Below, piece after piece: positions 17,194-25,553 of a DNA stretch of 64,000 nucleotides. Under the pieces are notes generated by a model. The model ran no database searches. It saw nothing but the letters and a program-made list of their open reading frames with translations, and had not been told where the DNA came from. The DNA comes from an uncultured Dorea sp. GTDB taxonomy: Bacteria; Bacillota; Clostridia; Lachnospirales; Lachnospiraceae. The position numbers and the translations under genes were made by a program. Location of the stretch: contig CAJTOH010000005.1 in NCBI GenBank assembly GCA_910577685.1, forward strand, positions 62,001 through 126,000. Reading direction: 5' to 3'. How positions within the stretch are numbered: the stretch's first letter is position 1; each line of letters begins with the position of its first letter.

Positions 17194-18432
17194 CTATATA
17201 ACCTCATTAATCCCTGATAATCTCAGTTTATAATCATTCTGAAACGGATTCTCCGTACGTACCAGCTTTCCGGAGACCTTTTCCAGCGTGGAATGTTCGT
17301 CTTCGACAAACCGGTATATTGGATTCACCTGAATCCTGCCGCCTTCATATCCCGTGATCTCACTGATCTCCATGGTCTTTCTGGTCTTATCCCGAAGTCT
17401 GGACAGATGGATGATAATATCCACTGCAGAGGCTATCTGTTGGCGGATGGCTTCCAGCGGCAGCCCCTCGGAGCCTTGCAGTACCATGGTTTCCAGACGG
17501 CTTAACATATCGGTCGTACTGTTGGCATGGCCGGTACTCAGAGAACCGTCATGCCCCGTATTCATAGCCTGAAGCATATCCAACGCCTCGCCGCCGCGAA
17601 CCTCGCCCACCACAATACGCTCCGGCCTCATTCGCAGAGAGGACTTTATCAGGTCGCGTATGGTAATCTCACCGCTTCCCGACGCATTGGCGTTTCTGGT
17701 CTCCATCCTTACCAGATTATCAACCCCTTCTATCTGAAGCTCCGCGGAATCTTCTATGGTAATCACACGCTCATCATGGGGAATAAAGTGTGATACCGCA
17801 TTCAGAAAGGTGGTCTTTCCTGAACCCGTACCGCCGGAAATGAAAATATTGTACTTTGCTTTCACAAGAAGCTCTAATACATGGGCGACTTCACTGGTAA
17901 TCGAACCATACTTTAATAATTGCCGTACGGTCATAGGCGTCTTTGAAAATTTACGAATGGTAACTGTCGCGCCGTTCAGTGAAATCGGCGGAAGTACCAC
18001 ATTGACGCGGGAGCCGTCCGGCAGCCTCGTATCGACGATCGGGCTCGCCTGAGTTACTTCCCGTCCCGCCTGTCCTACAATCTTCTGAATAATATCCTCT
18101 AACTGCCGCTCGTCGTCAAAGGTCTGCTCCAGCTTGGTCAATGCTCCCGCCTTCTCCACAAAGATGTCCTTCGGCCCGTTAATCATAATCTCCGTAATAC
18201 TCTCGTCTTTGATAATAGAATCCAGAATCCCCAATCCCCGGATAGCGCCGAAAAGCCGATCCGAAAACTCTATATGCTCCTCGATAGTAATATACTCGTC
18301 TTTGACTTCATCAGAAATCAACTGCTTAATCACTTCCTCCAGAGCGTCATTATCAATTGTATTGAGATTGAATTTATCAAAAAGACTCTTTCTTAATTTT
18401 CTGATTATCTGGGATTTCTTCTCTTCCGTCAT
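17194..18432 (-). CDS. cpaF: CpaF/TadA secretion ATPase
   Basis: The 412-aa protein is a type II/IV secretion ATPase. It carries Walker A GGTGSGKTTFLN, an Asp box VITIEDSAEL, a Walker B RPERIVVGEVRGGEA and a His box LSTGHANS. CpaF/TadA hydrolyses ATP to drive polymerisation of Flp pilins. An N-terminal domain of about 130 residues precedes the ATPase core, as usual. It lies directly after the CpaE/TadZ gene and before TadB. A GGGAGAACAGG site precedes the ATG. Confidence 0.95.
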   Translation of the reverse strand: MTEEKKSQIIRKLRKSLFDKFNLNTIDNDALEEVIKQLISDEVKDEYITIEEHIEFSDRLFGAIRGLGILDSIIKDESITEIMINGPKDIFVEKAGALTKLEQTFDDERQLEDIIQKIVGQAGREVTQASPIVDTRLPDGSRVNVVLPPISLNGATVTIRKFSKTPMTVRQLLKYGSITSEVAHVLELLVKAKYNIFISGGTGSGKTTFLNAVSHFIPHDERVITIEDSAELQIEGVDNLVRMETRNANASGSGEITIRDLIKSSLRMRPERIVVGEVRGGEALDMLQAMNTGHDGSLSTGHANSTTDMLSRLETMVLQGSEGLPLEAIRQQIASAVDIIIHLSRLRDKTRKTMEISEITGYEGGRIQVNPIYRFVEDEHSTLEKVSGKLVRTENPFQNDYKLRLSGINEVI

Positions 18433-18447
18433 CCTGTTCTCCCGCCG

Positions 18448-19506
18448 CTAAATCATGCCCATCAAAGGGATTCCCGCGATTTCCCCTGCCAGCTCTCTAC
18501 TCTTAATCCCCTGAAACCGGCTGATACCGCCAACCGCCGGAACGGCCGTGGACCCGTCCGGAATATGCGCATTTGTACCGCACCGGTTATAGATAAGACA
18601 TGTTTTACTTAAAATATCACACCCTTGTCTCTGTTCCAACACACGGGCCGCCTCGCAAAAACGTTCAAATTTGCCCTTTCCGGTCTCGTTTATGTCCGCC
18701 ACATAGACAATCTTCTCCGCATAATCTTCCATCAGCATAACCATACGCTCGGTCAGTTCGCCGGAAAGGTCGATCACAATCTCCTCATATCCGCCGGTCT
18801 GCATAAGCCCCTGAATTAAACTCCTTATTTCGTCATCGGTCAATTCAAACATATCATATGCATTTCTGCATGAATGAAAGAAATCCACCCCTGACGGATC
18901 GCGTTTTGCCGCGCTTTCTATCTTCATCACAAGGTTTCCCTTCCTGCTTTTCAGCGCATATATCACATCGGAAAAGCTTAGTCTCCCTTCTCCGCTGAAA
19001 TAGAGCAGCGAGTCCCCGAATCGTTCAAGATTAAGATAGAATACCCGCTTCTTTTCCTTTGCACACCTCAATGCGTATGCCGCCGCAGCCGTTGAAGTTC
19101 CGCTTCCGCCCTGCACGGACGTAAACAAGACGATTCTGGCGTCTCCCTCGCTTTTTTTGAGCTTTACCTCCGACGAACCTTCCGCGCATAATCCAAGAAT
19201 CATCTTATAGATCGTTTCGGCTTTCTGATATTTGCAGATAGCCGGATATCCTTCCACCTCTTCCACCTCCGGTATATGGCTGAAATATCCTATCGTGATT
19301 CCTTCCGGAATCAGCTCCGATCTGATCTTGGCCGACTGGTCAAACAACACCGCATCCGCATGGGCCTCTTTCAGGTTTTCATACAGTGCGTCTTCATTGG
19401 TGAACATAGACAGATCAATCTTATCAGCGTATTTTTGTTGGAATATTTGGGAAAGTCTGGTCATAAACTCTATATTAGAATCGTAAATCGCTAATCTTAT
19501 TCGCAT
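18448..19506 (-). CDS. CpaE/TadZ-like MinD-family ATPase
   Basis: The 352-aa protein has an N-terminal receiver-like domain (about 1-120, without a clear phosphoacceptor set) and a C-terminal MinD/ParA-type ATPase with FTSVQGGSGTSTAAAAYA, a relaxed version of the deviant Walker A motif. CpaE/TadZ proteins place Tad machines at a cell pole or site. It is the first gene of the pilus operon, immediately behind the shared-type promoter at 19525-19568. The GGSGTST sequence lacks the usual signature Lys, so ATP hydrolysis may be weak or absent. Confidence 0.87.
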   Translation of the reverse strand: MRIRLAIYDSNIEFMTRLSQIFQQKYADKIDLSMFTNEDALYENLKEAHADAVLFDQSAKIRSELIPEGITIGYFSHIPEVEEVEGYPAICKYQKAETIYKMILGLCAEGSSEVKLKKSEGDARIVLFTSVQGGSGTSTAAAAYALRCAKEKKRVFYLNLERFGDSLLYFSGEGRLSFSDVIYALKSRKGNLVMKIESAAKRDPSGVDFFHSCRNAYDMFELTDDEIRSLIQGLMQTGGYEEIVIDLSGELTERMVMLMEDYAEKIVYVADINETGKGKFERFCEAARVLEQRQGCDILSKTCLIYNRCGTNAHIPDGSTAVPAVGGISRFQGIKSRELAGEIAGIPLMGMI

Positions 19507-19524
19507 CAGAGTACCTCTTTATTA

Positions 19525-19568
19525 CTTATTATAGTTTTTATTATACGCTTTATCGTAGTAAGTTGCAA
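19525..19568 (-). promoter_or_regulatory. shared-type promoter A, Tad operon
   Basis: On the minus strand TTGCAA (19563-19568) and TATAAT (19540-19545) are separated by 17 bp. CG directly precedes the -10 and AAAACTATAATAAG follows it. The spacer also contains ACGATAAA, 21 bp from the downstream ACTATAAT box. Four other promoters in the window share this layout. Confidence 0.8.
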
Positions 19569-19622
19569 TATTAATTCCCGTATAATTCAAATATATATTC
19601 ATTTCTGGAGGTGAGGCTAACT

Positions 19623-19928
19623 ATGGATATATTAGATAAAATAACTCAGTTCCGTATGGAACGCAATTGGACAGAATATCAATTGGCTGAAAAATCCGGA
19701 TTAACACAGTCAACAATTTCTTCTTGGTACCGTAAAAATATGCTTCCCACTATTCCTTCTCTCACAAAAATATGCGATGCGTTTGGAATCACATTATCTC
19801 AATTTTTTCTCGAAGATGGTGATAATGTGATTCTTATTAATGAGCAGCAGCGGCAACTGCTGCATCACGCCGCAAAGCTGAGTCCGCAGCAATATGAAGC
19901 GCTGCTGCATTTTCTAAAACTAATATAA
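19623..19928 (+). CDS. XRE-family helix-turn-helix regulator
   Basis: The 101-aa protein has an N-terminal HTH_3/XRE domain (about residues 5-62, with YQLAEKSGLTQSTISSWY as the helix-turn-helix) and a short C-terminal tail ending LSPQQYEALLHFLKLI that could dimerise. The ATG at 19623 has GGAGG upstream; a GTG at 19611 is possible. It is divergent from the Tad operon, sharing a 116-bp intergenic region that also holds a CCCGTATAATTC element on its own side. It is the obvious local candidate for binding the box shared by five promoters, but this is inference. Confidence 0.88.
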   Translation: MDILDKITQFRMERNWTEYQLAEKSGLTQSTISSWYRKNMLPTIPSLTKICDAFGITLSQFFLEDGDNVILINEQQRQLLHHAAKLSPQQYEALLHFLKLI

Positions 19929-19932
19929 GATT

Positions 19933-22920
19933 CTAAATGCTAAGGATTGGAAGTAATTCCGGTGTTTTGCTCTGTATGGAGTTGTCGAAAAATGACGGCT
20001 CCTTTCTTATTTTGTCATGAGCCAAACCCTTAAGCTCTTCCGCATCATAAATCTTGGACTCACGTATACTTCCTGACGGATAATCAAAGATTAAGTTCTC
20101 TCCCGCCACATCGCACAGGTAGGGCAGATCTGCCAACACCTCGCAGTCCATATTCAATAACTGGCCAAAACGATAGCCGTCTGCCGTGATATACTGCGCC
20201 ACTATATAATCCCCTGCTTTTTCTGCATAAGCAAGATATGTGTCCTCTTTAAGACGCGCAAGCTCTTTACCCGTTTCCGCGTCATATACTACGGGCGTTC
20301 CATGAAGAGGCGACTCAATCCGTAAATGACCAATCAAAAATTCCTCGTCCAAATCCGCCGCCGGTCTTTCTTTTTTCTCCTCCCAAAGCAGGCTTCCGTC
20401 CTTTGCCGAATAAACGTCCGCCTTCCCGTTGTCATAGGTTACCTCGAGATAGGATTCGCCGTTTTCTCTGATAAACTGCTGATCCAATATATGATCCGGA
20501 TCCGGAAGGACTACTTCCCTGATCATCTTTCCCTTTTGGTCATAAACCCGAAAATGCCGGTAGGAAAACAGCATAACCGTACTGCCGTCCGAACTGACTC
20601 TCGCCTCTTTGTGTTCATAGCCTGAATCATATGTAAACCGCTCCGTTTCCGGATTCTCTTCGTACTTCATGATACGCAACACGGGTCTGTCCATGCTGCC
20701 GACGACCGACGTCCCCCCGGCCAGACAGACTAGATCGCTTTGGTATTCTTTCTTGTAACAGGCTGTTTGTCTCGCGTCTTTGTCAAAAAAGGAAATCTCC
20801 TGCTTTGAAGCAGCAACTGCGTCCGTTCCATTTACCGCAAAACGCAATATCTCTTCATCCATGGTTACCACCGGCGTCTGCCCTCCTGTAACCGGGTCAA
20901 TCTTCACCAGAATATTTTCAGACTGCACATAGACGCCGTTCTCGTCCGCCTGTACTCCAAAGGCTGTTTCCGACCGGAAGCCGCCCGCTTCCTCGCCTTT
21001 CTCCGTATCGATTGCACCAAATGTAGATTTCTCACCGTCTGCCGCCAGAAATGCAAAATATTTCCCTGAAAATCCTCCTTCAAAATGAACGTACCCGGAA
21101 TCATTTCGGAAAATAATCAAGTTCTTCTCCGGTTGTTCCGGACAAAAAACCTCAAGAGAGCCGTCGCTGAAACTGACTCCAAGCATTGAGCCGTCATGGT
21201 TTAAGGCGAAGAGATTATCCTTAATTCCGATGCTCTGACTCCTCCCGCCAAAGTCGACCCTATGCACGATCTCCCCGGTCGCCGTATCGTATATTGCGGC
21301 ATGTGTTTCTCCCTCACCGACGCCTGCGGCACGTTTTCCGTCTGCGGAAACGTGAATGACCGCGGCGGCCTCTCCCTTCCACAATTCACGGCCGGCCTTA
21401 ATGTCATAAGCCGTAATACCGCCCTTTCCTCCATAGATAATGGAATCTTTGTCCATGTATTTTATCTGTGATATGGGAGCTTTTCCCACAGGAAGTTCTG
21501 CAAGAACCTCCCCGCTATTGGTATCACAGATAACCACAGTCTGTCCGCACAACGCCGCCGCAGTCTTTCCCTCCGGAGAAATCGCCAGATAGTGGGGAGC
21601 CGCGGGCAGATCTACGGTCTTGTACATCTTGTAGCTGTCGGACAGGTCATATACGCCTAAGGCCTCAGTGAGAACCTGCTGAATCCCCGGGACATGCTCC
21701 GGCATCCATTGGGATCGGGAATCCTCCAGTACGGAAAGGGCGTCCCCTATGGCCTCCTCTATATCCCCTTTCTCCAACGCCTCCCGGGAGTACTCGGTAC
21801 GTTTAAGCCAGTTCTCCATCATCTGCATCCTCTTTAACCCGGTAAATGCAAGAAGGCTGCCTGCCGCAAAGAAAGCAGGGAAAAGAACGTATGCTATGCG
21901 CCTGTTTCTTCTCCACCGGCGCATACGAGGGTCGTTTTCCCGAAGCTTTTGAAAAGCTTCTTTCATCTCCTCTGCCGTCTGATAGCGCAGGTCGCGGTTT
22001 GGGTTCATTGCTTTCGAGATGATCTTTACAATCTGAGGGTTAAACTCTTTTTCCGAAAGCGGAATCACTTCTTTTGCATGTTTAGCGGGCCGTTTTCCAC
22101 TGAGCAAATGATACAGGGCCGCACCGGCGCTGTATACGTCGGAACGGATGTCCGGAATTATTTTCCTTCTTTGAGAGGGGCCTGCGGAATTGTAGTATCC
22201 CGGCGAATGTCCGGAAATTCCTGACGAATCAGGCGTAACGGAAATTTCTGACGATTTTCCTGCCAGCGTTACCGTAACTAAATCTTCCACGGAAACAGTC
22301 TCTTCTTCATCCGCCGGCCCTTCGGCCTGACGGGCCTTTGAATCTGCGGACAATTCCGCTTCTTCATACCGTAAGGAAAAATCAAGCCCATAATGTTCCG
22401 GCGAAGCATATCCGGCGCTGAATCCGATGGAATTCTCCTCTCCCAAAGCTCCGGCTACGTTAAAATCTATCAGACAGATATCGCCTTGCGGGGTGCGCAT
22501 AAGATTCGCCGGTTTAATGTCGCTGTGGACATATCCCTTGGGCGGGTCCCCGTGGACAGGGTTATGGAGATAAGTAAGCGCGTCAAGAAGCTGGACTGCC
22601 CACTTGATTACCTGAGCCTGAGGGAATCTCTCTCCTCTTTTTAATGCTTTGTCAAGGCTTTCCCCCTCAATATAGTCCATGGCAGTGCAGACATTCTCAT
22701 CCTCGATGAAAAAGTCGTATACTCTGGGAATATATGGGTGGCTTAGCTCCTTTAGGATATCTACCTCACGGCGTAATAAATCCTGACTGGTATTGATCTT
22801 ACGTTTATCTATTTTCAAAACTACCTTTTTGTCCAGCCGAAGATGCCGGGCAAGATATACGTTGCCGCCCCCGCCAGAGCCTAGTTTTTTTATGATCTTA
22901 TATGCGTCCATCTGTGACAT
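19933..22920 (-). CDS. Hanks-type Ser/Thr protein kinase with membrane helix and beta-propeller sensor
   Basis: The 995-aa protein has an N-terminal kinase domain (about 1-330): Gly loop GSGGGGNVYLA, Lys in VVLKIDK, catalytic HSDIKPANLM, a DFN in place of DFG in CLIDFNVAG, and YASPEHYG. A transmembrane helix follows (AYVLFPAFFAAGSLLAFTG, about 347-366). The extracytoplasmic C-terminus shows WD40/PQQ-like beta-propeller repeats (about 430-960). The kinase can phosphorylate Ser/Thr targets, plausibly read by the FHA protein and reversed by the PP2C enzyme of the Tad operon. It follows a 46-aa membrane protein by 21 bp and is driven by shared-type promoter B. DFN is unusual but occurs in active kinases. 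Confidence 0.92.
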   Translation of the reverse strand: MSQMDAYKIIKKLGSGGGGNVYLARHLRLDKKVVLKIDKRKINTSQDLLRREVDILKELSHPYIPRVYDFFIEDENVCTAMDYIEGESLDKALKRGERFPQAQVIKWAVQLLDALTYLHNPVHGDPPKGYVHSDIKPANLMRTPQGDICLIDFNVAGALGEENSIGFSAGYASPEHYGLDFSLRYEEAELSADSKARQAEGPADEEETVSVEDLVTVTLAGKSSEISVTPDSSGISGHSPGYYNSAGPSQRRKIIPDIRSDVYSAGAALYHLLSGKRPAKHAKEVIPLSEKEFNPQIVKIISKAMNPNRDLRYQTAEEMKEAFQKLRENDPRMRRWRRNRRIAYVLFPAFFAAGSLLAFTGLKRMQMMENWLKRTEYSREALEKGDIEEAIGDALSVLEDSRSQWMPEHVPGIQQVLTEALGVYDLSDSYKMYKTVDLPAAPHYLAISPEGKTAAALCGQTVVICDTNSGEVLAELPVGKAPISQIKYMDKDSIIYGGKGGITAYDIKAGRELWKGEAAAVIHVSADGKRAAGVGEGETHAAIYDTATGEIVHRVDFGGRSQSIGIKDNLFALNHDGSMLGVSFSDGSLEVFCPEQPEKNLIIFRNDSGYVHFEGGFSGKYFAFLAADGEKSTFGAIDTEKGEEAGGFRSETAFGVQADENGVYVQSENILVKIDPVTGGQTPVVTMDEEILRFAVNGTDAVAASKQEISFFDKDARQTACYKKEYQSDLVCLAGGTSVVGSMDRPVLRIMKYEENPETERFTYDSGYEHKEARVSSDGSTVMLFSYRHFRVYDQKGKMIREVVLPDPDHILDQQFIRENGESYLEVTYDNGKADVYSAKDGSLLWEEKKERPAADLDEEFLIGHLRIESPLHGTPVVYDAETGKELARLKEDTYLAYAEKAGDYIVAQYITADGYRFGQLLNMDCEVLADLPYLCDVAGENLIFDYPSGSIRESKIYDAEELKGLAHDKIRKEPSFFDNSIQSKTPELLPILSI

Positions 22921-22941
22921 ATCGTTTTTCCGCCGCTCCTA

Positions 22942-23082
22942 TTACTTCTCTTTTTTGCCGTACTCTTCGTCCATCTGTGCGTTCATGCGAATCCATCGGA
23001 GGTGCGACAATGTGAAATAGATTGCTGCCAGAATCACTGTACATACTGTAATTGTTATTCCGCCCCAAAATAGTAATTCCAT
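22942..23082 (-). CDS. 46-aa single-pass membrane protein upstream of the kinase
   Basis: This small gene encodes 46 residues with one hydrophobic helix (about residues 3-26, ending IYFTLSHLRW) and a charged C-terminal tail rich in Glu and Lys. An AGGAGGAG ribosome binding site lies four bases before the ATG at 23082. It starts behind shared-type promoter B and is followed 21 bp later by the kinase gene, so the two are cotranscribed. It could be a small partner or regulator of the kinase in the membrane. No family is recognised. Confidence 0.78.
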   Translation of the reverse strand: MELLFWGGITITVCTVILAAIYFTLSHLRWIRMNAQMDEEYGKKEK

Positions 23083-23100
23083 TTTCTCCTCCTAGTTCTT

Positions 23101-23141
23101 TTTATCGTTAATATTATACGATATATTATATTTTTCCGCAA
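23101..23141 (-). promoter_or_regulatory. shared-type promoter B, kinase operon
   Basis: On the minus strand TTGCGG (23136-23141), a 17-bp spacer and TATAAT (23113-23118), with CG directly before the -10 and ATTAACGATAAAAAG after it. It lies 19 bp from the start codon of the 46-aa protein. Confidence 0.8.
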
Positions 23142-23164
23142 TATTTTCTTTTTGAAATAGAATT

Positions 23165-23215
23165 AAAAAACTGCCGCTGCTAAGAATCTTGGTTCTTTCG
23201 CAACGACAGTTTTTT
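23165..23215 (-). terminator. intrinsic terminator after BspA-like gene 1
   Basis: A 16-bp stem (23165-23180 with 23200-23215, two G-U pairs) contains an inner AAGAA/TTCTT stem in its loop and ends in six T residues on the minus strand, 3 bp after the stop codon. Confidence 0.85.
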
Positions 23216-23217
23216 AT

Positions 23218-25386
23218 TTAAGCGCGGCGTCTTCTCACAATTACTAAGGCACACATACCTGCGGCGCACATAGCCGCCATAAGCCATAGCATAACTGCCG
23301 ACGTATCTCCGGTCTTGGGAGAAACTAACCTTCCCGAAGTATTGGTTCCGCCGGACTGACTATTATTACTGCCTGCGGATCCTGAGCCCTGAGAACCGCT
23401 TCCTTCCCCCGGGCCGTCGTCAGGATTCGGTTTCCCGCCGCCCTGCTCTTCATTCGAATCTAAAACATTCAACTCAGTATCTACCGAACCGTAAGTATAG
23501 TTCATCGTTACCTTATGCTTGCCGACGGAAAGCGTATTCAGATATTTTGTGGCAAACGTCAGGATTGTTGAGCCCTCTGCCAAAGTATAGTTGCTCTTGT
23601 CTACCTCCTGATCATCCATAAACACACTTACGAAATCTTTCAGTTCTCCCGTACAGGTAATGGTCACACCCTCGGAACTGCCGATAATATAGGTGTTGTC
23701 CGTAACCTCCGGAACGATTTTGAGAGCCTTCAGCGCCGTAAATTCGAAACCATTTCCTTGGGCGTAGGTCTGCGCGGCAGAACCTTCCACACCGTAAATC
23801 ATAAAATCCGGTATTTTTTCGCAATAGCCGGAAACATTATAGAATTCACTTTCATCCTCAAACCTTGTACCGTTTTCCGACGCCCGGTAACCCAACGCCA
23901 TTTGTCCGATTTCCGTTACACTTGCAGGAATAACGACCGAGGTCATTGCGCCGCAATCGTAGAAAGCAAATTCTCCTATATTGGTTACCCGGTTCGGAAT
24001 ATTTATTTCCTTCAAATTCTGATATCCGTCGAATGCGAATGCAGCGATTCCTTTTGTTCCATCTTTAACATCCACAACTGTATCGGCCGGCATATTGCCC
24101 TTATATCTGTAGAGAACCTTTCCTGCGTATACGACTCCGTCATTCTGGGCTGCGTACCAAGCTGTGTTATCAAGCGCAATTCCTCCGATTTTCTCGAGCG
24201 AATCCGGAAAACTGATCCTGCCTAACGACTTGCAGTATCTAAATGCAGCGTACTCGAGAGCCGTCACGTTCTTGGGCAGTTCTACCTCCGCTAACCTTTC
24301 GTTTCCATTAAAGGCATAATTTCCAATCTTTTCTACCTGATTTCCGATTTTTATCGTAGTCAAATCACAGTCGGCAAAAGCATAGTTGGAGATATAGGCC
24401 AGTTTATTTCCTATGTTTGCCGTATTTAAATTCTCACATCTCTCAAAGGCTCTGTCTCCGATACTTGTAACAGAATCAGGAAGATCAATATTATTAAGAC
24501 CGCTACTTGCAAAGGCATACTCCCCGATGCTGACAATACTGTTCGGAAGCGCAATCTCTCTCAAGTCTTTGCATCCATAGAATACAAATTCTTCAATACC
24601 TGTAAGACTCTCGGGAATGTTTATCTTTTGTATCCCTGAATGCGCAAAGGCTGCTACTCCCAGAAATGTTAATTTATTCCCCAGCGTAACAGATATTAAT
24701 TGTTCACATTCACGAAACGCAAGCTCCTTTATTTCCTGTACGGAAGGACAATCCATCTCTGTCAGACCGCTTCTAAAAAATGCATACCCTCCAATAGTTT
24801 TTAATTGGCTGTTTTCAGGCAGTATTACCTTTGCCAAATTGCGACATGCGCCAAATGACGCATACTGCAACTCTGTAACTGTAGCAGGAAGATTTACCTG
24901 CGTTACACTGTCATTGCTGACAAACGCCTCCCTGCCGATACTGCTGACATTTTTCCCTTCGATTGTATCCGGAACGACTACCGCGCCGCCTGCCCCGTGA
25001 TACTTCGTAATTTCCACAGTACCGTCCTCTAAAACCTGATAGTCGAAATCTTCGAAACTTCCCGCCGCTTTTGCTTCGGCGTCTTTCTCTTCTTCAGTCA
25101 CTTCATTACCGTCTTTGGTCTCCTCTGGTGACGATGCTTTTTCTGTTTCGGAAATCGTTTCTGTTTCTGCTTCTTCTCCTGTCTGATCGTCTCCTTCCTC
25201 AGAAATTGCTTCTTCTGCACCTTGTTCTCCGGCGCTTTTTTCTGTCTCTTCTGTTGTTCCTTCCGCTGCCTCGGCTTGGGTTCCATCCTCAGCATATGCA
25301 ACCATACTGCCGGAACATACCATTGATATACACATTATCATGGTAAGCAGCAAGGCTATTCCCCGTCTCTCGAATCTGGTAATCAT
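23218..25386 (-). CDS. BspA-like leucine-rich-repeat cell-wall protein 1
   Basis: The 722-aa protein has a Sec signal peptide (first 32 residues, ending VAYA), an acidic Glu/Thr-rich segment (about 33-110), and a BspA-type LRR_5 domain (about 115-510) with repeats such as IGNYAFNGNERLAEVELP. A beta-rich domain follows (about 550-640), then a Gly/Ser/Asn linker and a sorting signal: SPKTG, a hydrophobic helix and RRRRA. SPKTG-type signals are used by class B-like sortases in some clostridia. It should be wall-anchored and may bind host or neighbouring cell ligands. It is monocistronic between promoter C and its own terminator and is a tandem paralogue of the next gene. Confidence 0.92.
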   Translation of the reverse strand: MITRFERRGIALLLTMIMCISMVCSGSMVAYAEDGTQAEAAEGTTEETEKSAGEQGAEEAISEEGDDQTGEEAETETISETEKASSPEETKDGNEVTEEEKDAEAKAAGSFEDFDYQVLEDGTVEITKYHGAGGAVVVPDTIEGKNVSSIGREAFVSNDSVTQVNLPATVTELQYASFGACRNLAKVILPENSQLKTIGGYAFFRSGLTEMDCPSVQEIKELAFRECEQLISVTLGNKLTFLGVAAFAHSGIQKINIPESLTGIEEFVFYGCKDLREIALPNSIVSIGEYAFASSGLNNIDLPDSVTSIGDRAFERCENLNTANIGNKLAYISNYAFADCDLTTIKIGNQVEKIGNYAFNGNERLAEVELPKNVTALEYAAFRYCKSLGRISFPDSLEKIGGIALDNTAWYAAQNDGVVYAGKVLYRYKGNMPADTVVDVKDGTKGIAAFAFDGYQNLKEINIPNRVTNIGEFAFYDCGAMTSVVIPASVTEIGQMALGYRASENGTRFEDESEFYNVSGYCEKIPDFMIYGVEGSAAQTYAQGNGFEFTALKALKIVPEVTDNTYIIGSSEGVTITCTGELKDFVSVFMDDQEVDKSNYTLAEGSTILTFATKYLNTLSVGKHKVTMNYTYGSVDTELNVLDSNEEQGGGKPNPDDGPGEGSGSQGSGSAGSNNSQSGGTNTSGRLVSPKTGDTSAVMLWLMAAMCAAGMCALVIVRRRRA

Positions 25387-25414
25387 CTTTTCCTCCTATT
25401 TTTTATCGGGTTTT

Positions 25415-25457
25415 ATATTATCGTTTTTATTATACGTTATTAAATATTGATTTTCAA
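25415..25457 (-). promoter_or_regulatory. shared-type promoter C, BspA-like gene 1
   Basis: On the minus strand TTGAAA (25452-25457), a 17-bp spacer and TATAAT (25429-25434), with CG before the -10 and AAAAACGATAATAT after it. Confidence 0.8.
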
Positions 25458-25507
25458 TATTTAATTTAACTATAAGATAATAATATGTCATTATACGTAC
25501 ATAAAAA

Positions 25508-25546
25508 CTGCCACTGCAAAGAACAGATGTCCTTTTGCAATGGCAG
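25508..25546 (-). terminator. intrinsic terminator after BspA-like gene 2
   Basis: CTGCCACTGCAAAG (25508-25521) pairs with CTTTTGCAATGGCAG (25532-25546); on the minus strand the stem is followed by TTTTTA. It lies 7 bp after the stop codon and is related in sequence to the terminator of gene 1. Confidence 0.85.
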
Positions 25547-25553
25547 CTTTCCA

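Noticed and set aside
19569..19591. Sigma-A promoter for the XRE gene using TTGCAA and TATAAT
   Set aside because: The two hexamers are only 12 bp apart; at 17 bp spacing the -35 is poor, so the XRE promoter is not assigned.
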